64,000 nt of DNA from the NCBI GenBank assembly GCA_046331225.1, contig JAXLRF010000009.1, positions 248,001 through 312,000 of the forward strand, in the 5' to 3' direction. Below, in pieces: positions 1 to 8,122 of the stretch. The first letter of the stretch is position 1. Each line of letters opens with the position of its first letter. Below the pieces are notes generated by a model. The model saw nothing but the letters and a program-made list of their open reading frames with translations, ran no database searches and was not told where the DNA came from. Made by a program: the position numbers and the translations under genes. The stretch comes from VFMC01 sp046331225. GTDB taxonomy: Bacteria > Actinomycetota > Acidimicrobiia > Acidimicrobiales > Ilumatobacteraceae.

Positions 1-554
1 CCGACGGCACCACCGACTACTGGCCGTATCTCCGCGACCCCGACACGCTCGCCCGCCCGTGGGCGATCCCCGGCACGCCGGGGATGATGCACCGCGTCGG
101 CGGTATCGAGAAGCAGGACGGCACCGGCAACATCAACTACTCGCCGGCCAACCACGAGAAGATGGTGCACCTGCGCGCCGCCAAGGTGGCTCGCGTGGCC
201 GACGACCTGCCGCCGCTCGAGATCCACGGCGACGCCGACGCCGACGTCCTCATCCTCGGCTGGGGCAGCACCTGGGCGGCGATCGACGCGGCCGTCCAAC
301 GAACACGACGACGCGGACAGAAGGTGGCGTGGGTGCACCTGGTGCACCTCAACCCGCTGCCGAACGACCTCGGCTCGATCCTGAAGAGCTTCCGCAAGGT
401 CATCGTCCCCGAGCTCAACCTCGGGCAGCTGTGCCGCATCGTGCGGGCCGAGTACCTCGTCGACGCGAAGGCGGTCAGCAAGGTGCAGGGTCTGCCGTTC
501 ACGGCGTTGGAGATCGAGGAGGCCATCGAGCGAGCCCAGGAGGAGCTGTCGTGA
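1..554 (+). CDS. korA: 2-oxoacid (2-oxoglutarate):ferredoxin oxidoreductase subunit alpha, C-terminal part
   Basis: The gene is cut by the left window edge; 183 codons are visible, read in the frame that starts at base 3. The segment GGIEKQDGTGNINYSPANHE and the downstream VLGWGST-like stretch (LILGWGSTWAAID) are typical of the C-terminal domain of the alpha subunit of KorAB/OFOR enzymes, which oxidatively decarboxylate 2-oxoglutarate to succinyl-CoA while reducing ferredoxin. The stop overlaps the GTG start of korB by three bases (GTGA), so the two are translationally coupled. In aerobic actinobacteria this two-subunit enzyme works in the TCA cycle. Family is secure; 2-oxoglutarate rather than pyruvate specificity is inferred from the KorB partner. 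Confidence 0.9.
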   Translation, partial: DGTTDYWPYLRDPDTLARPWAIPGTPGMMHRVGGIEKQDGTGNINYSPANHEKMVHLRAAKVARVADDLPPLEIHGDADADVLILGWGSTWAAIDAAVQRTRRRGQKVAWVHLVHLNPLPNDLGSILKSFRKVIVPELNLGQLCRIVRAEYLVDAKAVSKVQGLPFTALEIEEAIERAQEELS

Positions 555-1582
555 CCGACACGTCCGTTCGACTGACGACCAAGAAGGACTGGGCCAGCGA
601 CCAGGAGGTGCGTTGGTGCCCCGGCTGCGGCGACTACGGCATCCTGCAGGCCGTCCAGTTCCTCATGCCCGACCTCGGTGTCGCACCCGAGAACACGGTG
701 TTCGTGAGCGGCATCGGCTGTTCGAGCCGGTTCCCGTACTACATGAACACGTACGGGGTGCACAGCATCCACGGCCGTGCACCGGCCGTCGCCACGGGTG
801 TGGCGGTGGCACGTCCCGACCTCGACGTGTGGGTGATCACCGGTGACGGCGACGCGCTGTCGATCGGTGGCAACCACTTCATCCACGCGCTGCGCCGCAA
901 CGTCAACATGACGATCCTCATGTTCAACAACCGCATCTACGGTCTCACCAAGGGCCAGTACAGCCCGACCTCCGAGGTCGGCAAGGTCACGAAGAGCACG
1001 CCGATGGGCAGCATCGATCCGCCGTTCAACCCGCTGGCGGTGGCGCTCGGCGCCGAGGCGAGCTTCGTGGCCCGCACCCACGACCTCGACCGCAAGCACA
1101 TGATCGAGACGTTCCGTGCGGCCCACGACCACCGTGGCGCGTCGTTCGTCGAGATCTTCCAGAACTGCAACGTGTTCAACGACGCGGCGTTCGACGGGGT
1201 CACCGGACGCGAGAACCGACCCGCCAACATGATCGACCTCAAGCACGGCGAGCCGATCCGCTTCGGTGTCGACCGCGAGCGCGGTGTGGTGATGGGCTCC
1301 GACGGCCAGTTGCGGATCGTCGACGTCGCCGAGGTGGGCGAGGACGCGATCCTGGTGCACGACGCGCACCGGCAGGATCCGAGCCTGGCGTTCGCGCTGG
1401 CACGGCTCAGCCACGACGACCACTCGCCCACGCCGTTCGGCGTCTTCCGTTCGATCGAACGTCCCGACTACGGCTCGTCGGTCGGCGCGCAGCTGGCCGA
1501 GGCGTCGCAGAAGAAGGGTCCCGGCGACCTGAACGCGATGCTCCGCTCGAACGGCACCTGGATGGTCACCGCCGACATGTGA
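551..1582 (+). CDS. korB: 2-oxoglutarate:ferredoxin oxidoreductase subunit beta
   Basis: 343 aa, the usual length for KorB. It is the thiamine-diphosphate and Fe-S subunit that pairs with KorA. CPGCG at residues 23-27 and the later GIGCSSR supply cluster-ligand cysteines. TGDGDALSIGGNHFIH around residues 96-112 is the ThDP/Mg binding motif. The GTG start at 551 overlaps the korA stop. A longer open frame upstream only reads through korA out of frame, so the start after korA is preferred. It catalyses CoA-dependent decarboxylation of 2-oxoglutarate with ferredoxin as acceptor. The next gene is convergent and ends 27 bp away. Confidence 0.93.
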   Translation: MTDTSVRLTTKKDWASDQEVRWCPGCGDYGILQAVQFLMPDLGVAPENTVFVSGIGCSSRFPYYMNTYGVHSIHGRAPAVATGVAVARPDLDVWVITGDGDALSIGGNHFIHALRRNVNMTILMFNNRIYGLTKGQYSPTSEVGKVTKSTPMGSIDPPFNPLAVALGAEASFVARTHDLDRKHMIETFRAAHDHRGASFVEIFQNCNVFNDAAFDGVTGRENRPANMIDLKHGEPIRFGVDRERGVVMGSDGQLRIVDVAEVGEDAILVHDAHRQDPSLAFALARLSHDDHSPTPFGVFRSIERPDYGSSVGAQLAEASQKKGPGDLNAMLRSNGTWMVTADM

Positions 1583-1608
1583 GCCGCCGGTGGTCGCCCC
1601 CGACGGGT

Positions 1609-2607
1609 TCAGCGTGGGGCGTCGCCGAACCGGAACTCGTGGGTGAGTTCGTCGAGCCGCGCCTTCACCGCCGGATCGATCGGCGTGGCCACGGCCGCGA
1701 CCGCGTCGCGCAGCTGCTCGGGTCGTGACGCGCCGACGATCGGGCTCGTGATCACCGGGTTGGCGAGCACCCACTGCAGCGCCAGCGTCGCGGTCGACAC
1801 CCCGGTCTCGGCCGCGAGCGCGGCCACCTCGTCGACGACGCCGAAGGCGCGCTCGTGCCAGTACCGCTCGCGATAGCGCTGGCCCTGGTCGCCGTCCTCG
1901 AAGCGGGTGCCGGTCGGGTCGCTGCCCGGTCGGTGCTTGCCCGACAGGAACCCGCCGGCGAGCGGGTTGTACGGGATGACGGCGATCTGCTCCTCGGCGC
2001 ACAGCGGGAACATCTCGCGCTCGAACTCGCGGAACAGCAGGTTGTAGCGGGGCTGGACGCTCTCGAACCGCACCGTGCCGAGCACCTCGGCCCGGCCGGT
2101 CGCTCGGGCGAGCTGCCAGGCCATCACGTTCGAGCAGCCGATGTAGCGCACCTTGCCCTGCCGGACGACGTCGTCGAACGCCTGCAGTGTCTCGTCGATC
2201 GGCGTGCCCGGATCCCACGAGTGCACCTGGAACAGGTCGATCCGGTCGGTGCCGAGACGTCGGAGTGCGGCCTCGACCGACCGGACGATGTTGTGCCGCG
2301 AGTTGCCGGCCTCCCAACGGCGGCGGCCGGACGGGAAGAAGCACTTGTCGGCGATCAAGACGTCGTCGCGGCGGCCGGGCGAGGCGGCGAGCCAGCGACC
2401 GATGATCTCGTCGGTGAGACCCTGACGTTCGGGATAGCCCTGCGGTGGGTACATGTCGGCCGTGTCGAACAGGGCGATGCCGGCCTCGAACGCCGCGTCC
2501 ATGATCGCGTGCGAGGTGGGCTCGTCGACCTGGCCGCCGAAGGTCATCGTGCCGAGCGTGAGGCGGGGCACCTGGAGGCCGGTGCGGCCGAAGCGGGTGT
2601 ACTGCAC
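1609..2607 (-). CDS. Aldo/keto reductase
   Basis: 332 aa NADPH-dependent (beta/alpha)8-barrel oxidoreductase of the YajO/Kvbeta-like branch. The catalytic tetrad is visible as D48 and Y53 (LFDTADMY), K88 (IADKCF) and H129 (FQVHSWD). Near the C-terminus, NPVITSPIVGASRPEQL is the cofactor-binding loop. It begins with GTG at 2607, preceded at 6 bp by the hexamer TAGCGT with no Shine-Dalgarno, which suggests a leaderless mRNA. Its start region overlaps by 11 bp the predicted start of the divergent lipoprotein gene. The physiological substrate cannot be told from sequence. Confidence 0.9.
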   Translation of the reverse strand: MQYTRFGRTGLQVPRLTLGTMTFGGQVDEPTSHAIMDAAFEAGIALFDTADMYPPQGYPERQGLTDEIIGRWLAASPGRRDDVLIADKCFFPSGRRRWEAGNSRHNIVRSVEAALRRLGTDRIDLFQVHSWDPGTPIDETLQAFDDVVRQGKVRYIGCSNVMAWQLARATGRAEVLGTVRFESVQPRYNLLFREFEREMFPLCAEEQIAVIPYNPLAGGFLSGKHRPGSDPTGTRFEDGDQGQRYRERYWHERAFGVVDEVAALAAETGVSTATLALQWVLANPVITSPIVGASRPEQLRDAVAAVATPIDPAVKARLDELTHEFRFGDAPR

Positions 2608-3463
2608 GGCCGCACGCTACCGATGCGGCCGCGGGTGGTTCGCCTCGTGCGTCGTCGCGCTCGCGCTCGTCGCGACGACCGGCTGTGCGATCCCCGGCCC
2701 CGACACGGCCGTGCCGGCGGACGAGTCGTCGAGTCCGGCGGCGCCGGCATCGACGGCGTCGACCGCCCCCGTTGGTCGTGCGCCGCGCACCGGACCGCTC
2801 ACCCCGCTCGACGCCGAACGGATCTCCGCAGCGCAGCGGTCGGCGATCGAGGCGCTCGGCGACAGCGGTGCCGTCGAGCCGTCCGGGTCACACGCGCACG
2901 GCCACGGCGTGCTCTCGTCGACCATCGAGGTGCCCCTGTTGACGGGTGACGCGGCGACGTTCAACGACCAGTGGATGCGGGCGCAACGTGCGACGACCCG
3001 GTTCGACACCGTCGACGAGCTCGGCCGCGCGGGCTTCGTCCGGGCCTCGGCGCCCGGTCCGGGTGTGGGCACGCACTGGGTGCGCTGGACGCAGGTGGCG
3101 GCTCCCTTCGATCCCGCCGAGCCGTCGATGGTGCTGCTCGACGAGACCGTCGAACCGCCCCGGCTCGTGGCCTTCGTGTACTGGCTGCAATGGCCTGTCG
3201 AACCGATCGGCTTCGCCGGTGGCAACGACCACTGGCACCAGCACACCGGCCTGTGCGTGGTGAACGGCTGGGTCGACCGCGAGGAGGCCGGTGGCCCCGA
3301 CCGGTGCGCCGGGACCTACCTCGCCGGTGGCGATCTGTGGATGCTGCACGCCTGGGTGGTGCCGGGGTTCGAGAACCGCCTCGGCCGGTTCGCGAACGTC
3401 CACCCGGCCCTGTGCCCGTCCCGGTACGGTACGCCCGACATCGCCCGCTGCCCCGACGTCTGA
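2597..3463 (+). CDS. Hypothetical His-rich lipoprotein
   Basis: 288 aa if started at GTG 2597, the only in-frame start near the signal sequence. It has a basic N-terminus, a hydrophobic stretch (FASCVVALALVATT) and a probable lipidated Cys30, though the lipobox (TTGC) is weak. A Ser/Ala/Pro-rich linker (residues 33-66) precedes a globular domain. That domain has two histidine clusters, SHAHGHG (98-104) and HWHQHTGLC (212-220), and several Cys/Trp residues (WLQWP, DRCAGTYLAGGDLWMLHAWVVPG). The His pattern hints at metal binding, but I do not recognise a characterised family. The start is uncertain because it overlaps the divergent gene; the body of the gene is well supported by coding pattern. 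Confidence 0.65.
   Translation: MYCTAARYRCGRGWFASCVVALALVATTGCAIPGPDTAVPADESSSPAAPASTASTAPVGRAPRTGPLTPLDAERISAAQRSAIEALGDSGAVEPSGSHAHGHGVLSSTIEVPLLTGDAATFNDQWMRAQRATTRFDTVDELGRAGFVRASAPGPGVGTHWVRWTQVAAPFDPAEPSMVLLDETVEPPRLVAFVYWLQWPVEPIGFAGGNDHWHQHTGLCVVNGWVDREEAGGPDRCAGTYLAGGDLWMLHAWVVPGFENRLGRFANVHPALCPSRYGTPDIARCPDV
2614..2619 (-). promoter_or_regulatory. -10 element (TAGCGT), leaderless type
   Basis: TAGCGT on the minus strand, 6 bp before the GTG at 2607 of the aldo/keto reductase. No SD is present. It belongs to the recurrent hexamer set in this window. Confidence 0.5.
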
Positions 3464-3502
3464 CCTCCGAGGGCCGTCGGGCCGATCGCCGCGACCCGCC
3501 TC

Positions 3503-4342
3503 ATGCCGATCCTGCTCGCTCTCTCGTCCGCCGTCGTGTACGGCGTCGCCGACTACTTCGGTGGTCGCGCCAGCCGGCTGCACCCGAGCGTGGTGGTCAC
3601 CTTCCTCGGCCAGGTGGTGAGCCTCGTGCTCGTGATCGTGGCGGTCGCGGTGATGGGCACATCGTTCCCCGACGGTGCGACGATCGGGTGGGGTGCTGCT
3701 GCCGGGGTGGCCGGCGCCGTGGGGCTGGCCAGCCTGTACCACGCGTTCGCGAACGGGGCGGTCACGGTCGTCGCGCCGCTGAGCGCGGTGGTGGGTGCGG
3801 TGTTGCCCGTGGGTGCCGGGTTGTTGCAAGGTGAACGACCCGACGCGATCGCCTATGTGGGCATCGTGCTCGCCGTCGCCGCGGTGGCGCTCGTCAGCGG
3901 CGCGATCGGCGAACGGCACCGGCCGACGCCGCCGGTGATCGTGGGCTTCGCGCTGCTGGCCGGCACCGGCTTCGGCCTGCTCTTCGTGGCGCTCGACCGC
4001 ACCGATCCGGACTCGGGCTTCTGGCCGTTGGTGGCCGCCCGCGCGGCGTCGGTGCCGTTGCTGTTCGTGATGTGCCTCGGCATGCGCGCCCGCCCGTCGC
4101 GCCAGCGCAGCGCACTCGCACTGGCCGGTGCCGCAGGCGCCCTCGACATGCTCGCCAACCTGCTCTACCTGGCGGCGTCGCGCGAGGGCCTGCTGTCGAT
4201 CGTCGCCGTGGTGGCGTCGCTGTACCCGGCGAGCACCGTGGTGCTCGCGTTCGTGATCGACCGCGAGCGGGTGAACCGGTGGCAGTCGGTCGGGATGGCG
4301 ATGGCCGTCGGTGCGCTGGTGCTGGTGACGCTGGGCCGTTGA
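3503..4342 (+). CDS. DMT-superfamily (EamA) transporter
   Basis: 279 aa, almost entirely hydrophobic, with about ten predicted transmembrane helices arranged as two EamA repeats. The first begins MPILLALSSAVVYGVADYFGGRASR, the second around residue 145 (ALLAGTGFGLLFVALDRT). Such proteins export or import small metabolites across the cytoplasmic membrane; the substrate is unknown. It lies 40 bp after the lipoprotein gene on the same strand with no obvious promoter between, so it is possibly co-transcribed. It is convergent with the hydrolase gene, with a GC-rich hairpin between them. Confidence 0.85.
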   Translation: MPILLALSSAVVYGVADYFGGRASRLHPSVVVTFLGQVVSLVLVIVAVAVMGTSFPDGATIGWGAAAGVAGAVGLASLYHAFANGAVTVVAPLSAVVGAVLPVGAGLLQGERPDAIAYVGIVLAVAAVALVSGAIGERHRPTPPVIVGFALLAGTGFGLLFVALDRTDPDSGFWPLVAARAASVPLLFVMCLGMRARPSRQRSALALAGAAGALDMLANLLYLAASREGLLSIVAVVASLYPASTVVLAFVIDRERVNRWQSVGMAMAVGALVLVTLGR

Positions 4343-4346
4343 TCCG

Positions 4347-4379
4347 CTGAGCCGCGGCGCGGCGTCGCGTCGCGCTCAG
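4347..4379. terminator. Hairpin between convergent genes, possible bidirectional terminator
   Basis: CTGAGC-(C)-GCGGCGCG pairs with CGCGTCGCGCTCAG, with one bulge and a short loop. It sits exactly between the stops of the DMT gene and the hydrolase gene and includes the latter's stop codon. No U-tract follows, as is common in actinobacteria. Confidence 0.4.
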
Positions 4380-5710
4380 ACGCTGCCGTTGCGGTCGACG
4401 ACCACCTGGCTCTCGCGGGCCGCGGCGGCGAAGATGCCCTTGCTCATCAGGCTCGGCTCGACCTTGCGGCGCTGCAGGTAGATCGCGGCGCGGCCGGCGT
4501 GGATCGTCGGGTCGTCGGGCGCCGCCCAGCCCGCCAGGTCGGCGAAGTGGCAGGCGAGCCGCAGGTCGCCGTCCGATGCCGCCTGTTCGGCGCGGCGCAG
4601 CAGCACGTCGGCGCCGCCGGCGAGCTCGGCGATCGCGGCGGCGACCTGCGCATCGGGTGATGGCTTCAGCCGCGACGCAGCGCCGTCCCACCAGCCGCCG
4701 AACTGGCGCCAGATACCGCGGACGACGAACTCGGGCTCGTCGTACAACGGGCGCAGGTAGGGCTTGGCCAACGTGTCGGCCGGGACCTTCACCGAGTGGA
4801 TGATCGTGTCGAGGTTGTCGCCGGCGTTCATGCGCGCGACGACCTCGCTGACGAGCTGCTCGAGCGCGGTGGCGACATCGTCGAGCACTCGGGCGATGCG
4901 CTCCTTGCCCTCGATCGGCAGGCCGTGCGCGGGCAGCAGCAGCTCGGGCTCCTTCGCGATCATCGCCCGCAACGCGGCGGCCCATTCGATGGGGTAGCGC
5001 TGCACCTTCTGCGGGTTGCCGGCGTTGGGGAAGTTCCAGATGAGGAAGTCGCCGGTCATCACCCACTTCTGCTCGGGGAAGAACGACCAGAGGTGGTCGT
5101 CGGTCTCGCCGCGGGCGTGGTGGAACTCGACCTCGTGGCCGCCGACCACCATGCGGTCGAACAGGCCGACCTCGCGGTCGGGTCGCAGCGTGCCGGCGGG
5201 CAGGAAACGGCGCGCGCCGGCACGGGGCGCGACCGCCACGCCGGTGTCGCTGCCGTCGGCGTCGTCGACCTCGCCACCGACGCTCAGGTTGAGGTCGCCG
5301 GAGATGCCGCCGAACTGTCGGGCGTTGATGAGCAGGTTCCAGTTGTTGGTGAACGCGTAGCGGTCGATGCGCTTGGCGACGTTCTGGTGGCCGATGACGA
5401 GCGGGTGATCGCCGGCGAAGAAGGTGCTGCCGCCGACGTGGTCGGCGTGGCCGTGGGTGTAGACCAGGTGGCGCACCGGTTGGTCGCGCCAGCCCTTGAT
5501 CGCGTCGAACACCTGACGTCCGGTGTGGGTGCCCGATGCGTCGAACGCCATCAGGCCCTCGCCGGTGTCGACCACCACCGAGTGGCTGAAGCTCTCGACC
5601 ATCGCCAGGCCGTCGGCCACCTCGCTCAGCTCGTTCGAGGTGCGGTTGACCGGCTGGTCGACCAGCCCCGAGTCGATGATCCGAGCGGAGAGTGCGAGCA
5701 GGTCGGCCAT
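4376..5710 (-). CDS. Metallo-beta-lactamase-fold hydrolase, alkyl-sulfatase-like
   Basis: 444 aa. The dizinc motif THGHADH is at residues 85-91 (H86, H88, D90, H91), followed by GETDDHLWSFFPEQ and MTGDFLIW with further ligand positions. The C-terminal half (about 290-430) resembles the alkyl-sulfatase dimerisation region (WWDGAASRLKP). The SCP2-like third domain of full-length SdsA1-type sulfatases (about 650 aa) is absent. I chose ATG 5710 (MADLLALSAR), because the hexamer TACGGT lies 7 bp upstream and the 51 extra residues of the longer frame come from a repeat-rich intergenic stretch. It probably hydrolyses a sulfate ester or related substrate; specificity is unproven. Confidence 0.82.
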   Translation of the reverse strand: MADLLALSARIIDSGLVDQPVNRTSNELSEVADGLAMVESFSHSVVVDTGEGLMAFDASGTHTGRQVFDAIKGWRDQPVRHLVYTHGHADHVGGSTFFAGDHPLVIGHQNVAKRIDRYAFTNNWNLLINARQFGGISGDLNLSVGGEVDDADGSDTGVAVAPRAGARRFLPAGTLRPDREVGLFDRMVVGGHEVEFHHARGETDDHLWSFFPEQKWVMTGDFLIWNFPNAGNPQKVQRYPIEWAAALRAMIAKEPELLLPAHGLPIEGKERIARVLDDVATALEQLVSEVVARMNAGDNLDTIIHSVKVPADTLAKPYLRPLYDEPEFVVRGIWRQFGGWWDGAASRLKPSPDAQVAAAIAELAGGADVLLRRAEQAASDGDLRLACHFADLAGWAAPDDPTIHAGRAAIYLQRRKVEPSLMSKGIFAAAARESQVVVDRNGSV

Positions 5711-5717
5711 GCGCCGA

Positions 5718-5723
5718 ACCGTA
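5718..5723 (-). promoter_or_regulatory. -10 element (TACGGT), leaderless type
   Basis: TACGGT on the minus strand, 7 bp before ATG 5710. It decides the start of the hydrolase gene. Confidence 0.5.
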
Positions 5724-5750
5724 GCCCCCGTGGTGCACCCACCCCAGACC

Positions 5751-5872
5751 CGAGTGCCAGCCGCCCGGGCGAGTGCCACAGGAGCACCCGAGGGTGTGCG
5801 GTACACCCGTGTGTCCCCATGCCACTCGGATGCGCCGGTGCCACTCGGGCGGGCCGGTGGCACTCGGATGGT
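5751..5872. repeat. Cluster of short TGCCACTCGG-type repeats
   Basis: Five short copies lie in the gap between two minus-strand genes: CGAGTGCCA at 5751 and 5770, TGCCACTCGGATG at 5820, GTGCCACTCGGG at 5838, and GTGGCACTCGGATGG at 5858. Direct and inverted forms are mixed. A 6-bp hairpin, GGGTGT-N5-ACACCC (5792-5808), sits in the middle. The function is unknown. The layout resembles small intergenic repeat families or a multi-site operator. Confidence 0.55.
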
Positions 5873-5875
5873 GCG

Positions 5876-6886
5876 TCAGGCGGCGTCGTCCGGGTTCGCG
5901 GCGAGGTAGGCGGCGGCGTCGATCGGTGCGGACTGCGAGTAGCCGATCGGGAGGCGCACGGTGCCGGCCGCGCTGCTCGCGAACACCTGGAACGCGTGGT
6001 AGCCGGCCAACAGTTGCGGCACGTCGCGCAGGTTCTCGGCGTACGCGGTGACCACGGCGACGTAGCCGTCGTTCGGGTTGTACTGGTGCACGGCCGCCTG
6101 CATGTCGGCCGGCCCGCCGCTCTGCGCGAGGTAGGTGGCGGCGCCGATGATCGCGTCGCGGGTGACGGTCGGATCGCCGGTGCAACACTCGGCCCACGTG
6201 GTGGGCAGGAACTGCATCGGCCCCACCGCACCGGCATCCGACACGCCGACGATGCGGCCCATGCGGGTCTCCTGCAGGTGGATCGCCGCCAGCCAGTACC
6301 ACGGGATGCCGGTGAGCTGCTCGGCCTCGTCGTACAGGGCGCGCAAGGTGTCGACGGGTTCGGGTTCGACGATCGTCCACGCGGGCAGGGTCGGCGAGGG
6401 TTCGCTCGGCGTCGGGTCGGCGGCGCTGCGCGCCTGCAGGAACTCGCGGGCGCGCACGATGCGCTCGAGCGTCGGCCGCACGGTCGGGTCGACGGCGGCG
6501 AGCACGGCCTCGTCGAGTTCGGGCACGTCGGCGAGCGAGCGCAACAGCAGCTGGTATTGGCGACCGGCAGCGGCGACGGCGTCGGGCGCAGCCGCTGCAT
6601 CGCGGATGGTGAGCTCAGCTGCGGTGAACGCCGCTGCATAGCCGGCCGCGTCGACCGGCCGGTCGTCCAGGCGAGCCGTCGCCGGCGCGAGCGTGGTGGT
6701 CGGCGACGCAGTGGTGGGCGGCGTCGTGGCCGGCTCGGTCGTGGCCGGGGGAGCGGTCGTGGTGGGATCGGCGGTGTCCGTGCCGGACGAGCACGCGGCG
6801 AGCAGTGCGATCGTCGTCGTCACCGCGAACGTTCTGGTCGCGCGTCCTCTCGCATTCCGAGGCGATGCGCGACCGGAACGGTGCAT
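5876..6886 (-). CDS. Lytic transglycosylase (MltB/SLT-like) lipoprotein
   Basis: 336 aa. The signal sequence ends in a lipobox, LLAAC, with Cys32 as the lipidated residue. A Thr/Pro-rich linker (residues 40-70) follows, probably crossing the cell wall. The catalytic domain (about 180-330) carries LQETRMGRIVGVSDAGAVGP followed by MQFLPTTW; Glu206 is the expected catalytic acid and GPMQFLPTTW is the MltB/SLT signature. It should cleave the MurNAc-GlcNAc bond of peptidoglycan, forming 1,6-anhydro ends, outside the membrane. The start at 6886 is 5 bp beyond the stop of the upstream acyl-CoA dehydrogenase gene, so the two are probably one transcript. Confidence 0.85.
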   Translation of the reverse strand: MHRSGRASPRNARGRATRTFAVTTTIALLAACSSGTDTADPTTTAPPATTEPATTPPTTASPTTTLAPATARLDDRPVDAAGYAAAFTAAELTIRDAAAAPDAVAAAGRQYQLLLRSLADVPELDEAVLAAVDPTVRPTLERIVRAREFLQARSAADPTPSEPSPTLPAWTIVEPEPVDTLRALYDEAEQLTGIPWYWLAAIHLQETRMGRIVGVSDAGAVGPMQFLPTTWAECCTGDPTVTRDAIIGAATYLAQSGGPADMQAAVHQYNPNDGYVAVVTAYAENLRDVPQLLAGYHAFQVFASSAAGTVRLPIGYSQSAPIDAAAYLAANPDDAA

Positions 6887-6891
6887 GCGGG

Positions 6892-7989
6892 TCAGCGGGG
6901 GAGGCCCAGCACTCGCTCGCCGAGGATGTTGCGCATCACGTTCGAGGTGCCGCCCATGATCGTGTAGCCGGGCGTGTACAGCAGGCCGTGCACCACGTCG
7001 CTCCACAACGTCGCCTCGGCGCCGAACACACGCGACACGAACTGCGAGACGCGTGCCTCGTGCTCGGTGCAGAAGCACTTGGTCGCGGCCGAGAAGCCGG
7101 CAGGCGCTTGCTTGAGCACCTCGCGGATCACGAGGATCCGGCCGATCCGGTACTGGATCTCGAGTTGCGCGATCTCCTGGCGGATCAGCGGGTCGGACAG
7201 GTCGGCGCGCGCCTTGGCCATCTCGTACAGCGCCCGGTTGCTGACGAGACGGTCGATGCCGCCGCGCTCGTGCTCGAGCTGGCGCATGGTCTGCTTGAAC
7301 GCGTTGCCCTCGACCCCGACGAGGTTCTCGATCGGCACGCGCACATCGGTGAAGAACACCTCGCAGAAGTGGCGGTTGGTGGTCATGTCCTTGATGGGTC
7401 GCACCTCGATGCCGGGCGTGTCCATCGGGACGATGATCTCGCTGATGCCGGCGTGCGGCGGCCCCTCGTTGCTGGTGCGGCAGATGAGGTAGCAGTAGTC
7501 GCTCTGCGCGCCGAAGCTGGTCCAGATCTTCTGACCGTTGATCACCCACTCGTCGCCCTGGCGGTCGGCCGTGGTCTTCAGGCTGGCGAGGTCGGAACCG
7601 GCGTTGGGTTCGCTCATGCCGATGCACCAGGTGGTCTCGCCCGACAGGATCTTCGGCAGGAACTCGGCTTGCTGGTCGGGGCGACCGTAGGTGATGAGCG
7701 TGGGGCCCATCTGGCGGTCGCCGAACCACATCGCCGCGATCGGCGCGCCGGCGGCGATCATCTCCTCGCCGACGATCAGGCGCTCGATGGCCGGGCGACC
7801 GCCGCCGCCGAACTCGACGGGCCAGGTCATGCCGATCCAGCCGTGCGCGGCCATCTCCTTGGCGAAGTCCTTCGAGTAGCCGTTGATCCAGCTGTCGTTG
7901 TGACGACCGAAGCGGGCGACGGCTTCCTCGGCCACCTTGCGGGCGCGCTCGCGGAGTTCGGTCTGCTCGGGGGTCCAGGAGAAGTCCAT
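6892..7989 (-). CDS. Acyl-CoA dehydrogenase
   Basis: 365 aa FAD enzyme of the acyl-CoA dehydrogenase superfamily, which introduces an alpha-beta double bond into acyl-CoA thioesters and passes electrons to ETF. The N-terminus MDFSWTPEQTELRERARKV is the helical domain. WCIGMSEPNAGSDLASLKTT and WVINGQKIWTS form the flavin/substrate-binding beta domain. The C-terminus ends with GYTIMGGTSNVMRNILGERV, a typical motif. The start is ATG 7989, preceded at 8 bp by TAGCAT. A longer open frame extends through the cysH promoter and is rejected. Acyl chain specificity is unknown. Confidence 0.9.
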   Translation of the reverse strand: MDFSWTPEQTELRERARKVAEEAVARFGRHNDSWINGYSKDFAKEMAAHGWIGMTWPVEFGGGGRPAIERLIVGEEMIAAGAPIAAMWFGDRQMGPTLITYGRPDQQAEFLPKILSGETTWCIGMSEPNAGSDLASLKTTADRQGDEWVINGQKIWTSFGAQSDYCYLICRTSNEGPPHAGISEIIVPMDTPGIEVRPIKDMTTNRHFCEVFFTDVRVPIENLVGVEGNAFKQTMRQLEHERGGIDRLVSNRALYEMAKARADLSDPLIRQEIAQLEIQYRIGRILVIREVLKQAPAGFSAATKCFCTEHEARVSQFVSRVFGAEATLWSDVVHGLLYTPGYTIMGGTSNVMRNILGERVLGLPR

Positions 7990-7997
7990 CGGGCCCG

Positions 7998-8003
7998 ATG
8001 CTA
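7998..8003 (-). promoter_or_regulatory. -10 element (TAGCAT), leaderless type
   Basis: TAGCAT on the minus strand, 8 bp before ATG 7989 of the acyl-CoA dehydrogenase. It is divergent from the cysH promoter about 107 bp away. Confidence 0.5.
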
Positions 8004-8109
8004 CGACCCGTCGGTGCGGGGGAGGGGTGTCCTGGGCCTGCGCACCCGGGGTGACATCGGCCGAAAGGCGATGGCACCGATAAATGCGATCGGATTCGTC
8101 GGGAATTGG

Positions 8110-8115
8110 TAGCCT
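8110..8115 (+). promoter_or_regulatory. -10 element (TAGCCT) of the cys operon, leaderless type
   Basis: TAGCCT, 7 bp before the GTG at 8123. With transcription starting at or near the start codon there is no room for a riboswitch ahead of cysH. Confidence 0.55.
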
Positions 8116-8122
8116 GACCGGC

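Noticed and set aside
137..2344. Long minus-strand frame across korA/korB and the aldo/keto reductase
   Set aside because: Antisense or out-of-frame shadow; the real genes in this interval have complete family motifs and normal starts.
5711..5863. N-terminal extension of the metallo-beta-lactamase-fold protein into the repeat cluster
   Set aside because: The extension lies in repeats, while TACGGT 7 bp before ATG 5710 and the conserved N-terminus support the shorter protein.
8004..8122. A riboswitch (SAM or cobalamin) before the cys/cobA operon
   Set aside because: The predicted start site is at or next to the start codon, and no conserved riboswitch core was seen in the 130-bp gap.
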